Below, piece by piece: positions 36,600-43,614 of a DNA stretch of 64,000 nt. The translations under genes were made by a program, and so were the position numbers. Source of the DNA: Aquamicrobium aerolatum DSM 21857. GTDB lineage: Bacteria > Pseudomonadota > Alphaproteobacteria > Rhizobiales > Rhizobiaceae. The stretch spans positions 1-64,000 of the forward strand of contig NZ_FORF01000014.1 of assembly GCF_900113935.1 (NCBI RefSeq), in the 5' to 3' direction. The notes under the pieces are model-generated. The model saw only the letters and a program-made list of their open reading frames with translations. It was not told the origin of the DNA and ran no database searches. Each line of letters begins with the position of its first letter. Positions within the stretch are counted from its first letter, which is position 1.

Positions 36600-36833
36600 T
36601 CACGCGCCCGAGAATTTCACCGCCACGCCACGCTGACGAAAATAGGCCTGCATCAGCTTGCGACCGGAGCGGTTGTTCTGGGCCAGTCGGGTCGGGTCAA
36701 ACTCTGCTTCTTTGACACCTTCGCGTTTCATCGCTGCCTTGAGCGTCGCGATGTGCTCATCGATTTCCGCATTGTCGGCGCCAAGAGACGCGTAAACTGC
36801 CTCGATGGCGTCGGCTACAGTCTGTTCGCTCAC
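36600..36833 (-). CDS. Small conserved-looking hypothetical protein
   Basis: I use the GTG at 36833, with AGGAG 8 nt upstream; a TTG at 36848 would place that ribosome site inside the gene. The 77-residue product is helical and charged (MSEQTVADAIEAVYASLGAD, ending AYFRQRGVAVKFSGA). I recognise no family. It lies between tRNA-Arg and a strong hairpin. Confidence 0.65.
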   Translation of the reverse strand: MSEQTVADAIEAVYASLGADNAEIDEHIATLKAAMKREGVKEAEFDPTRLAQNNRSGRKLMQAYFRQRGVAVKFSGA

Positions 36834-36979
36834 CGCTTTACTCCTCAATCATATGTCGGGCTGAACTACGTTGCCCTGGAAGCGCCTTTTTCAATCGCGC
36901 TTTCTTGCCCATATTCGGGCGGAGTGGCAAGCGCCTGGCAGTGGCAGTCGTTTTTTCATGTCTCGGCGGCGAGCTCAGC

Positions 36980-37010
36980 ACAAACCCGCCACTTGCGGTG
37001 GCGGGTTTGT
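36980..37010. terminator. Strong 13-bp hairpin terminator
   Basis: ACAAACCCGCCAC at 36980-36992 pairs perfectly with GTGGCGGGTTTGT at 36998-37010, loop TTGCG. It lies 16 nt past the stop of the ferritin-like gene on the minus strand. T runs are short, so termination efficiency is uncertain. Confidence 0.7.
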
Positions 37011-37025
37011 GCTTGAGACGTGATG

Positions 37026-37499
37026 TCACTTCTTGTTTAGCGAGGTGACCGCCAGGTTGGTCAGCTTGTTGTTGGCTGCTTTTTCCTGGTCGAGAATTTC
37101 GCTGAGAAGCGTATGTGCTTCATCGTGGCCGAGGAGTTTGGCCCATTCACGCAGCGAGCCGTAGCGCGAAATCTCATAGTGCTCGACAGCCTGGGCTGCG
37201 GCCAGCAATCCGGCATCGAGCGCGGTGCCGGAGGCCTCCTTCATCAACCCTTCCGATTCCTTGATCAGCCCCTCAATGGCGTCGCATTTCTCACCTTCCG
37301 CCGTAACGCCGATGGAAGCGAAGACTTTCTTGAGTTTCTTGATCTGGTCTTTCGTCTCGGCCAGATGGGTGTCGATAGCCTTCTTGAGGTCGGCGCTCTT
37401 TACCGCATCCGCCATTTTCGGGAGCGCTTTGGTCAGTGCATTTTCCGCGTAGTAGATGTCCTTGAGGGTATGCTCGAACAATTCAGCCATCGTTTTCAT
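37026..37499 (-). CDS. Ferritin-like DUF892 (YciE/YciF) protein
   Basis: A 157-residue four-helix protein starting MKTMAELFEHTLKDIYYAEN. The DUF892 pattern is clear: helix 1 LFEHTLKDIYYAENALTKAL, and later EHYEISRYGSLREWAKLLGH and LLSEILDQEKAANNKL, which supply the Glu/His ligands of a ferritin-like diiron site. Such proteins are stress-induced in enterobacteria and rhizobia; the biochemical role is unproven. An EcfG-type promoter lies 36 nt upstream of the start. Confidence 0.92.
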   Translation of the reverse strand: MKTMAELFEHTLKDIYYAENALTKALPKMADAVKSADLKKAIDTHLAETKDQIKKLKKVFASIGVTAEGEKCDAIEGLIKESEGLMKEASGTALDAGLLAAAQAVEHYEISRYGSLREWAKLLGHDEAHTLLSEILDQEKAANNKLTNLAVTSLNKK

Positions 37500-37534
37500 A
37501 CTGCGTCCTTTCTCGAACGGAGCCCCGTTGTGAG

Positions 37535-37559
37535 AATGTCCGACGCAGGGACAAGTTCC
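37535..37559 (-). promoter_or_regulatory. EcfG-type promoter of the DUF892 gene
   Basis: On the minus strand GGAAC (37559-37555), 16 nt, CATT (37538-37535): one mismatch from GGAAC-N16-CGTT. The start codon is 36 nt downstream. Confidence 0.65.
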
Positions 37560-37676
37560 GCCCGGCAGGCTTGAAAACGCAGTTTGAACCCGTTGCGTTT
37601 CCTGTAAAGATCAGCTGTTGGCTGATCCGGGATTGGATCGACTGAACCAGTGATTGGGAATGAACAAGGATATCGA

Positions 37677-37847
37677 ATGGCTCGCCTTCACCAAAGAGGA
37701 GTGGACTTGCTACTCAATCTGCAAACGGCAATTGAGCATCTGGACAAGCTGACATCGAGGGAGGTCGCCGATCTCCTCAAGGAAACAGAGATCGTTCTGC
37801 GTGATCTGCTGGCGCGTGATGTGCCAAAGAGCGGTCAGGTCGACTGA
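37677..37847 (+). CDS. 56-aa helical hypothetical protein
   Basis: The ATG at 37677 has AAGGA about 7 nt upstream; an in-frame GTG at 37650 is less likely. The product, MARLHQRGVDLLLNLQTAIE continuing to DVPKSGQVD, is predicted to be a helical hairpin (LLLNLQTAIEHLDKLT, then VADLLKETEIVLRDLLA). No family is recognised. It is convergent with the three-hairpin sRNA, whose terminator begins 10 nt past its stop. Confidence 0.55.
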   Translation: MARLHQRGVDLLLNLQTAIEHLDKLTSREVADLLKETEIVLRDLLARDVPKSGQVD

Positions 37848-37959
37848 ACAAAAGAAAAACCCGCCGGGGGAGGAGGTCCGGCGGGTCTATCTGAAGCACG
37901 GCAGGGAGGAGGATTGCCGTGCTAGCGTCGGCTCTCTGGGAGGAGGTAGATCACCGACA
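37848..37959 (-). ncRNA. Three-hairpin sRNA with CCTCCTCCC in every loop
   Basis: On the minus strand three stem-loops follow one another, each with CCTCCTCCC in its loop (complements at 37938-37946, 37904-37912 and 37868-37876). Stem 1 is GTCGG/CCGAC. Stem 2 is AGCACGGCA/TGCCGTGCT, perfect over 9 bp. Stem 3 is ACCCGCCGG/CCGGCGGGT followed by TTTTTCTTTT, an intrinsic terminator. A rhizobial-type sigma70 promoter lies at 37966-37994, giving a transcript of about 112 nt. The loops are anti-Shine-Dalgarno sequences, as in the alpha-r14 / 'cuckoo' sRNAs known in Hyphomicrobiales and Rhodobacterales. It probably represses translation by covering ribosome sites. Confidence 0.88.
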
Positions 37960-37965
37960 CCGCCT

Positions 37966-37994
37966 ATCTAGGGACGGGGAGCGACCATTTCAAG
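37966..37994 (-). promoter_or_regulatory. Sigma70 promoter of the three-hairpin sRNA
   Basis: On the minus strand CTTGAA (37994-37989), 17-nt spacer, CTAGAT (37971-37966). This is close to the alphaproteobacterial consensus CTTGAC-N17-CTATAT. The predicted transcript start is about 37958-37960. Confidence 0.75.
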
Positions 37995-38162
37995 CAATTC
38001 GTCCGCATGGCAGCTCTGCATATTTGCAGGTGCTGGTGACCAGTACTTTCCGGTCTTTCGGCGCGCTCCAACAAGGTTGGGAAAAAATCTTCATGACGTA
38101 GGGTTAAGCTGGACAGATAACACGCTGCCAGCCATCATCCTGTTGTCTTAAGGAGGCAACCC

Positions 38163-38417
38163 ATGGGAATTGAGAGTCTTATCGTCTTTATTCTGATCGG
38201 TGCAATTGCCGGCTGGTTGGCTGGCGTACTCGTGAAAGGTTTCGGCTTTGGCGTGATCGGCAATATCGTCGTCGGTATTGTCGGTGCATTCATCGCAGGC
38301 TGGCTCTTCCCGGCTCTCGGGATCAGTCTGGGCAGCGGCATTGTCGCGGCCATTATTCACGCAACTATCGGCGCGGTTATTCTTCTGGTGATCATCCGCC
38401 TCGTCAAAAGCGCTTGA
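38163..38417 (+). CDS. GlsB/YeaQ/YmgE-family membrane protein
   Basis: An 84-residue protein, almost entirely three membrane helices with small-residue packing: IVFILIGAIAGWLAGVLVKG, GVIGNIVVGIVGAFIAGWLF and IVAAIIHATIGAVILLVIIR. This is the transglycosylase-associated (YmgE) family, often stress-induced, without a proven activity. RBS AAGGAGG lies 7 nt upstream. A strong terminator follows the stop by 4 nt. Confidence 0.92.
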   Translation: MGIESLIVFILIGAIAGWLAGVLVKGFGFGVIGNIVVGIVGAFIAGWLFPALGISLGSGIVAAIIHATIGAVILLVIIRLVKSA

Positions 38418-38421
38418 CGAA

Positions 38422-38455
38422 AAAAAGCCCGGGCACGCGAACGCCCGGGCTTTTT
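38422..38455 (+). terminator. Intrinsic terminator after the YmgE-like gene
   Basis: GCCCGGGC at 38427-38434 pairs with GCCCGGGC at 38443-38450, extended by AAAAA/TTTTT. It serves both strands, including the convergent DUF883 gene. Confidence 0.93.
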
Positions 38456-38479
38456 GCTTGAATACGTACGCTGCTAAGG

Positions 38480-38794
38480 TCAGTGGCGGCGGCCAACCAA
38501 CATCATTACGGCAGTGACGGCCAATGCCGCCAGGCCCACAGTGGCGATGGCCCTTGTCGGGTTGTCGCGAACTGCTTCTTCAAGATGGCGGGCACGCTTG
38601 CGGATGACTGGCAGTGCATCCGCGACCCGGCTGCTCATTTCATCGTAAAGATGCGACGCCTCTTCACTGGCATCACGATATGCCGAAGTGCCATGCTTGG
38701 AAGCCGAGCGGCTGAGTGCCGTGATCTGCTTCTGCAACGCGGCGATCTGGCGATTGAAGTCATGTGTGCGGTCATCATTCGAGAAAAACGCCAT
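38480..38794 (-). CDS. ElaB/YqjD-like (DUF883) membrane-anchored protein
   Basis: The ATG at 38794 has GGAG 8 nt upstream. The 104-residue product has a long charged amphipathic helix (about 10-75) and a single C-terminal membrane helix (RAIATVGLAALAVTAVMMLV), the layout of ElaB/YqjD proteins that tether to the inner membrane; E. coli YqjD binds ribosomes in stationary phase. A perfect EcfG-type promoter sits 33 nt upstream of the start. Confidence 0.85.
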   Translation of the reverse strand: MAFFSNDDRTHDFNRQIAALQKQITALSRSASKHGTSAYRDASEEASHLYDEMSSRVADALPVIRKRARHLEEAVRDNPTRAIATVGLAALAVTAVMMLVGRRH

Positions 38795-38826
38795 CGCGAG
38801 GCTCCGGTTAGAGGGTTCCATTCCCA

Positions 38827-38851
38827 AACGGTCGATCACTGAGTTGGTTCC
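38827..38851 (-). promoter_or_regulatory. EcfG-type promoter of the DUF883 gene
   Basis: On the minus strand GGAAC (38851-38847), 16 nt, CGTT (38830-38827): exact consensus. The adjacent tctA gene ends 8 nt to the right. Confidence 0.8.
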
Positions 38852-38858
38852 CCGCTCG

Positions 38859-40385
38859 CTAGCCAGTCGTCGCTTGCTCCATGGCAGCCTGGTTTGCGAT
38901 GCGGCGGGCTCTGAGGGCGGACCAGATTCCCCAAACGAGGAGCGCCGCTGTGATGGAAATGACGGTGGCGCTGATCGGCCGGTCGAGGAACGTCGCGAAG
39001 TCGCCGCGCGAAAGTAGCATGGCGCGCCGGAAATGCTCTTCCATTAGCGGACCGAGCACGAAGCCCAGCAGCAATGGCGCGGCAGGCCAGTCGAGCATGC
39101 GCATCATGTATCCGAAGAAGCCGAAGAACGCGACGATCCAGAGATCGAATGAGCTTGTGTTGACCGAATAGGTGCCGACGCAGATGAACAGCAAGACCGC
39201 CGGATAGAGCAGATGATAGGGAATCGTCAGCAAGCGGACCCAGATGCCGATCAGGGGGACATTGAGAATGACGAGGATCACATTGCCGATCCAGAAGCTC
39301 ATGATCAGCCCCCAGAACAGGCTTGGTTGCTCGGTCATCAGGCTGGGGCCGGGTGCAATGCCATGGATCATCAGCGCGCCGAGCATCAGCGCCATCGTCG
39401 GGCTGCCGGGGATCCCAAGCGACAGCGTAGGAATGAAAGACGTCATCTCGGCGGAATTGTCGGCAGCTTCCGGCGACATGATGCCTTCGATGGCGCCCTT
39501 TCCAAACCGTTGTGGTTCGGAGGAGACGCGTTTTTCAAGTGCATAGGACATGAAGGAAGCCACGGAAGGGCCCGTGCCCGGCAGTGTTCCAAAGAACGCT
39601 CCGAGCGATGAGCCGCGCAGCATGGGAAACCATGAGCGGCGGACTTCGTCGCGTGTCGGTTTCATTGCCGACATGCTGACATTGGTCTTGCCAACATCGC
39701 CGACCTCAATCTTGCCAACGGTGGCGATGACTTCGGCGACGCCGAACATGCCCATGGCAAGAGCAATCAGGCTAAGCTGATCGGTGAGTTCCAGAAGGCC
39801 GAAAGAGAAGCGCGGTGTGCCGGTGTAGATGTCGGCCCCGATACAGCCAAACATGATCCCGAGGACGACCATCGCCAGTGCCTTGATTGCGGAACCTTCC
39901 GAAATCGTGGAAGCGGCGACCAGTCCAAGCAGCATCAGCGAGAAATATTCGGCCGAGCCGAAACTCAGCGCATACCGCGCGATGACCGGCGCAAAAAGCA
40001 TCAGGATGATGATCCCGATCGAACCGCCGACGAAAGAGGCCACGGTTGTCATGAACAGGGCGACGCCACCGCGGCCTTGCTTTGTCATCGGATAGCCGTC
40101 GAGGCAGGTGACAGCGTTGGCAATGGTGCCGGGAATGTTCAGGAGGATCGACGCCGTGCGCCCGCCATATCCGGTGCCGTACCAGATGCCGGCGAGCATG
40201 ATCAGTGCGGTGGTCGGCTCAAGGTAAAAGGTGATCGGGAACAGCATCGTGATTGCCGACAGCACGCCGATGCCCGGAATGACGCCGACCAGCATGCCCA
40301 GAAACACGCCGATGAAGCAGTAGAACAGATTGGTGAAGGTCAGCGCTGTGCTGAAACCAATCGCCATGTTGGAAAAGATATCCAT
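38859..40385 (-). CDS. tctA: Tripartite tricarboxylate transporter large membrane subunit
   Basis: A 508-residue protein of the TctA family with about 11-12 membrane segments. Signature regions are GVIPGIGVLSAITMLFPITF, YGGRTASILLNIPGTIANAV, GTLPGTGPSVASFMSYALEK and ADNSAEMTSFIPTLSLGIPG. It forms the channel of a secondary transporter for citrate, tartrate or related organic acids, with TctB and the periplasmic TctC. It is the last gene of the minus-strand tctCBA order. Confidence 0.95.
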   Translation of the reverse strand: MDIFSNMAIGFSTALTFTNLFYCFIGVFLGMLVGVIPGIGVLSAITMLFPITFYLEPTTALIMLAGIWYGTGYGGRTASILLNIPGTIANAVTCLDGYPMTKQGRGGVALFMTTVASFVGGSIGIIILMLFAPVIARYALSFGSAEYFSLMLLGLVAASTISEGSAIKALAMVVLGIMFGCIGADIYTGTPRFSFGLLELTDQLSLIALAMGMFGVAEVIATVGKIEVGDVGKTNVSMSAMKPTRDEVRRSWFPMLRGSSLGAFFGTLPGTGPSVASFMSYALEKRVSSEPQRFGKGAIEGIMSPEAADNSAEMTSFIPTLSLGIPGSPTMALMLGALMIHGIAPGPSLMTEQPSLFWGLIMSFWIGNVILVILNVPLIGIWVRLLTIPYHLLYPAVLLFICVGTYSVNTSSFDLWIVAFFGFFGYMMRMLDWPAAPLLLGFVLGPLMEEHFRRAMLLSRGDFATFLDRPISATVISITAALLVWGIWSALRARRIANQAAMEQATTG

Positions 40386-40496
40386 GACGGGCGCTCCTTG
40401 AGCAATCTTGGCAGCAATCCTGACGACACGAGAGGCGTGCGCATTCAGATCGCGTGAATTTCTATGGCCGGGGGCGCGCTTTGCGAGCGCAGCGCC

Positions 40497-40946
40497 CTAG
40501 AACGGCCAGCGAAACATGTGAACCGGCATCCCCAGTCCGACCTTGAAGGTGAGCCAGGCGATCAGACAGAGCGAAACGCAAAGAAGAGCCAGGCTTGCCG
40601 GGCGAATCCTCAGCTCAGCCATGGATGAGATGATGGTCACTGCCAGTGTCGCGGGCACCAGACCGAACGAGCGGATCAGCAGTCCGAACGCAACGACGCT
40701 CGACAGGACGAAGAGTGGACTCCAAATCCTGATTTCAGGCATCGTGCCAGCGCGGAAAAATGCGGGAACCATCATCATCAGGCCGAATACGGCCAGCACG
40801 AGCCCCAACGCCATCGGGAACATGCCCGGCCCCATGCGGCGCAACGACCCGAGGTCATACTGATGTGCGGCGTACCATGAAAATGCAATGCCGCCGATGA
40901 TCAGCAATGCCCCGCCGATGATGTCCCGATAGTCGCGGGTCAACAT
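40497..40946 (-). CDS. tctB: Tripartite tricarboxylate transporter small membrane subunit
   Basis: A 149-residue protein from the ATG at 40946, with GGGAG 9 nt upstream. Four membrane helices are visible (IIGGALLIIGGIAFSWYAAH, FPMALGLVLAVFGLMMMVPA, FVLSSVVAFGLLIRSFGLVP, ALLCVSLCLIAWLTFKVGLG), with the MGPGMFP motif typical of TctB. It is located between tctC and tctA. Confidence 0.93.
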   Translation of the reverse strand: MLTRDYRDIIGGALLIIGGIAFSWYAAHQYDLGSLRRMGPGMFPMALGLVLAVFGLMMMVPAFFRAGTMPEIRIWSPLFVLSSVVAFGLLIRSFGLVPATLAVTIISSMAELRIRPASLALLCVSLCLIAWLTFKVGLGMPVHMFRWPF

Positions 40947-40990
40947 GTAGCTCAACTCCCAATATCTCGGATTGCCGCGAGGTGGACTGC

Positions 40991-41036
40991 GGCCAAGGTA
41001 GTCAGGCCGCCTTCTGGCGACCTGACTACCTTGGCC
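40991..41036. terminator. Very stable hairpin between tctC and tctB
   Basis: GGCCAAGGTAGTCAGG at 40991-41006 is perfectly complementary to CCTGACTACCTTGGCC at 41021-41036 (16 bp), with a nested CGCC-TTCT-GGCG hairpin in the loop. No T run follows, so it is more likely an RNA-stabilising or attenuating element that raises tctC over tctBA than a full terminator. Confidence 0.7.
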
Positions 41037-41076
41037 GGGTTGGCGGATCAGCGGGCCAGCCGTTCCGCCAGCCGCA

Positions 41077-42054
41077 TCAGTTGGCGTAGACGCCAGCTGC
41101 CTCGATGATCGGGCGCCACAGGTCGATCTCACTTTGAACCTTGGCGCGCAAAGCTGCGGGCGTCGCGTCGGCTTCCGGGGAAGGGGCTGTGCCGAGGTCG
41201 GCGAAGCGCTCGACGACAGTTGGATCCTTGAGCGCAATTTTCAGCGATTGGCTGAGGCGGTTGACGACATCTTCCGGCGTCCCCTTTGGCGCATAGACGC
41301 CGTGCCAGATTGTCACTTCAAATCCTTCAAGCCCGCTTTCGGATGCCGTCGGCACGTCGGGAAGGCTTTCCAGCCGCTCGGGAACGGTGACGCCGAATGC
41401 CTTGATCGAACCGTCGCGGATCTGGTTGGTCGTGTTGGTTGTCTGGTCACACATGAGATCGACCTGACCACCCATCAGGTCGGTCAGCGCCGGACCAGTG
41501 CCCTGATAGGGGACGGTGGTCATCTGCGTTTCCAGCGCGTTCATGAACAGCAGTCCGCAAAGATGAGAGGCCGCGCCGATGCCAGCATTGGCGTACATCA
41601 CATCCTCGCCCTTCTCCCGAACATAGGCAATCACTTCAGCCATCGTGTCGGCTTCAAGGTCGCGACGCCCGACCATGACCATAGGGACTTCGGTCACAAG
41701 GCCGACATGCGCGAAATCCTCAAGCGCGTTGTATGGCAGTTCGCGGTAAAGTGTGGCAGTGGTTGCCATGCCGATGTGATGCAGAAGCAGCGTGTAGCCA
41801 TTGGGCTCTGCGTGCGCGACACGGGCAGCGCCCAGAGTTCCTCCGGCACCGCCTACGTTCTCAACGACGACCTGCTGGCCCAGATCCTGCCCCATCGCCT
41901 GCGCGACAAGGCGGGTGACCGTATCAGTCGGGCCGCCCGCCGAGAAAGGCACGACGATGGTGATGGGCTGTGTTGGAAATGACTGCGCACTGGCGCTTTG
42001 CGATGCAAAGGCGAGCGCTGTCCCGAGCCCCAATGCCGTGATCATCTTCTTCAT
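41077..42054 (-). CDS. tctC: TctC/Bug-family periplasmic solute-binding protein
   Basis: A 325-residue binding protein with a signal peptide (LGTALAFASQSASAQ). GGGAGG lies upstream of the ATG. Bug-family motifs are ITIVVPFSAGGPTDTVTRLV, NVGGAGGTLGAARVAHAEPN and GYTLLLHHIGMAT. It binds a di- or tricarboxylate for TctAB. It is encoded directly after the two-component genes on the same strand, suggesting that they control it. Confidence 0.95.
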   Translation of the reverse strand: MKKMITALGLGTALAFASQSASAQSFPTQPITIVVPFSAGGPTDTVTRLVAQAMGQDLGQQVVVENVGGAGGTLGAARVAHAEPNGYTLLLHHIGMATTATLYRELPYNALEDFAHVGLVTEVPMVMVGRRDLEADTMAEVIAYVREKGEDVMYANAGIGAASHLCGLLFMNALETQMTTVPYQGTGPALTDLMGGQVDLMCDQTTNTTNQIRDGSIKAFGVTVPERLESLPDVPTASESGLEGFEVTIWHGVYAPKGTPEDVVNRLSQSLKIALKDPTVVERFADLGTAPSPEADATPAALRAKVQSEIDLWRPIIEAAGVYAN

Positions 42055-42147
42055 TTGCTTCCCTCCCGTGGATTGGTTCTTTTGATCGACGGCTCTTGCG
42101 TCGTTGGGGATGATTAGGGAGCAGGGAAGGCGGGTTTTTCAACGAAA

Positions 42148-42164
42148 TGCGCCGTGGAAACCAA
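42148..42164 (-). promoter_or_regulatory. Possible sigma54 promoter of tctCBA
   Basis: On the minus strand TTGG (42164-42161) and GC (42150-42149) have the invariant GG-N10-GC spacing of -24/-12 promoters. Flanking bases match poorly. It is about 95 nt upstream of tctC and is supported mainly by the adjacent NtrC-type regulator. Confidence 0.3.
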
Positions 42165-42220
42165 ACAATGTTACCGCAACAGTTGAAAAATGGGTGGAAT
42201 TCGTAACGCCAGCCGCGGAT

Positions 42221-42242
42221 GATGTGTCAATCTTCACACATC
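42221..42242. promoter_or_regulatory. Inverted repeat GATGTGT-N8-ACACATC
   Basis: A perfect 7-bp inverted repeat with an 8-nt spacer lies 8 nt past the stop of the NtrC-type regulator. It is about 75 nt upstream of the possible sigma54 promoter. It could be an enhancer site for that regulator or a weak terminator. Confidence 0.4.
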
Positions 42243-42249
42243 GCTGACC

Positions 42250-43614
42250 TCATTCGGAGCGGTCTGGCTTGTCGCCCGCGGTGAGTGCGTGTTTGTCGAG
42301 GGCGTAGCGCTGCATCTTTTCGTAAAGTGTCTTTCGTGAAATGCCGAGCATCTCATAGACGGGTTTCAGGCTGCCGCCATGGGCTTGGAGCGCGCTTGCG
42401 ATGATTGCCCGTTCGAAACGGGCAACCTGGTCCGCCAGTTTGTCTGACGAGTTCCCGGTCGCAGTCGGGTCGAGCGTGCCGATGCCCAGCCCCAAAAGGT
42501 AGCGGTCAGCAGCGTTGCGCAGTTCGCGTACATTTCCGGGCCAGTCGTGCTGGGCGAGGGTTTCCAGCAGTTTTGCCGGCACGTCGATCATGTCACGCCG
42601 ATGCCGTCCCGCCGCTTCTCTGACCAGTTGCAGGAACAGGATCGGGACGTCTTCTCGTCGTTCAGCAAGTTGTGGCACGCGCAGCGTTACCACATTGAGG
42701 CGATAGAGCAGATCAGCGCGAAAGCGCCCCGCATTGACCTCTTCCTCCAGTTCGACCTTGCTCGTGGCGATGAAGCGCACGTCGAGCGGGATCGGTTCGT
42801 TCGAGCCGAGCCGAACGATGACGCGTTCCTGAATGACGCGCAGAAGCTTGGCCTGAAGGTCAGCAGGCATCGAGCCGATTTCGTCGAGCAGGACCGTGCC
42901 GCCGCGAGCGTGTTCGAACTTGCCATAGCGGGTTCTCAAGGCACCTGGAAAGGCGCCGGCTTCGTGTCCGAACAATTCACTTTCGATCAGGTTTTCCGGC
43001 AGGGCCGCGCAGTTGATCGCCACCAGAGGCCGGTCGGCGCGGCCGCTGATGTCATGGATCGCGCGCGCGACCACTTCCTTGCCCACCCCGGTGTCGCCGA
43101 CGATGAGGATATCAGCGTCTGTGGGTGCAACGGCTCGCAGCCTGAAGCGCAAATCGATCATCGCCGATGAGCGGCCCGGCAGGCGGGTTTCGATATCGTC
43201 GGGATGACCGGCTGCAGCGCGCAGCAACCGGTTCTCAAGCACCAGACTGCGGCGGTCCAACCCGCGTCTGACGATGTCGGTCAGGTGCTGGGTGGCGAAT
43301 GGCTTTTCGAGAAAGTCATAGGCACCGGCGCGGATCGCACGCACCGCAAGTTGAACGTCGCCGTGGCCGGTGACAAGGATTACAGGGATGTCGGCATCGA
43401 TGTCGTGGATACGGGACAGGAGTGTCATCCCGTCGAGGCCGGGCATCCGGATATCGCTGACCACCACGCCGCGAAATCCGGGTGTGATGTAGTCGAGCGC
43501 CTGTTCCGCGCTCGCGAACTCGTGGACAGTCAAACCGGCAAGTTCCAGTGCCTGAGCGGTTGAGTGACGGATGTCCTCTTCGTCGTCGACGAGCAGTACG
43601 CTGGGCGATTTCAT
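42250..43614 (-). CDS. NtrC/DctD-type response regulator with altered GAFTGA loop
   Basis: A 454-residue regulator. The receiver has Asp54 (VVSDIRMPG) and Lys in EKPFA. The AAA+ domain has Walker A GDTGVGKE (173-180), Walker B GGTVLLDEIG, an arginine-finger region FRADLLYRLNVV, and C-terminal Fis-type HTH LKPVYEMLGISRKTLYEKMQ. The sigma54-contact loop reads GAFPGA (220-225) instead of GAFTGA. In well-studied activators that threonine is needed to engage sigma54, so activation may be weakened or altered. It is coupled by a 4-nt overlap to the sensor kinase and followed by tctC. Confidence 0.92.
   Translation of the reverse strand: MKSPSVLLVDDEEDIRHSTAQALELAGLTVHEFASAEQALDYITPGFRGVVVSDIRMPGLDGMTLLSRIHDIDADIPVILVTGHGDVQLAVRAIRAGAYDFLEKPFATQHLTDIVRRGLDRRSLVLENRLLRAAAGHPDDIETRLPGRSSAMIDLRFRLRAVAPTDADILIVGDTGVGKEVVARAIHDISGRADRPLVAINCAALPENLIESELFGHEAGAFPGALRTRYGKFEHARGGTVLLDEIGSMPADLQAKLLRVIQERVIVRLGSNEPIPLDVRFIATSKVELEEEVNAGRFRADLLYRLNVVTLRVPQLAERREDVPILFLQLVREAAGRHRRDMIDVPAKLLETLAQHDWPGNVRELRNAADRYLLGLGIGTLDPTATGNSSDKLADQVARFERAIIASALQAHGGSLKPVYEMLGISRKTLYEKMQRYALDKHALTAGDKPDRSE

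Noticed and set aside
36388-36603. 71-codon frame antisense to tRNA-Arg
   Set aside because: The translation contains the familiar PTGFEPVTPRLGIW artefact produced by reading a tRNA gene backwards.
36838-37029. 63-codon minus-strand frame across the hairpin before the 77-aa gene
   Set aside because: It covers a strong terminator hairpin and lacks a ribosome site.
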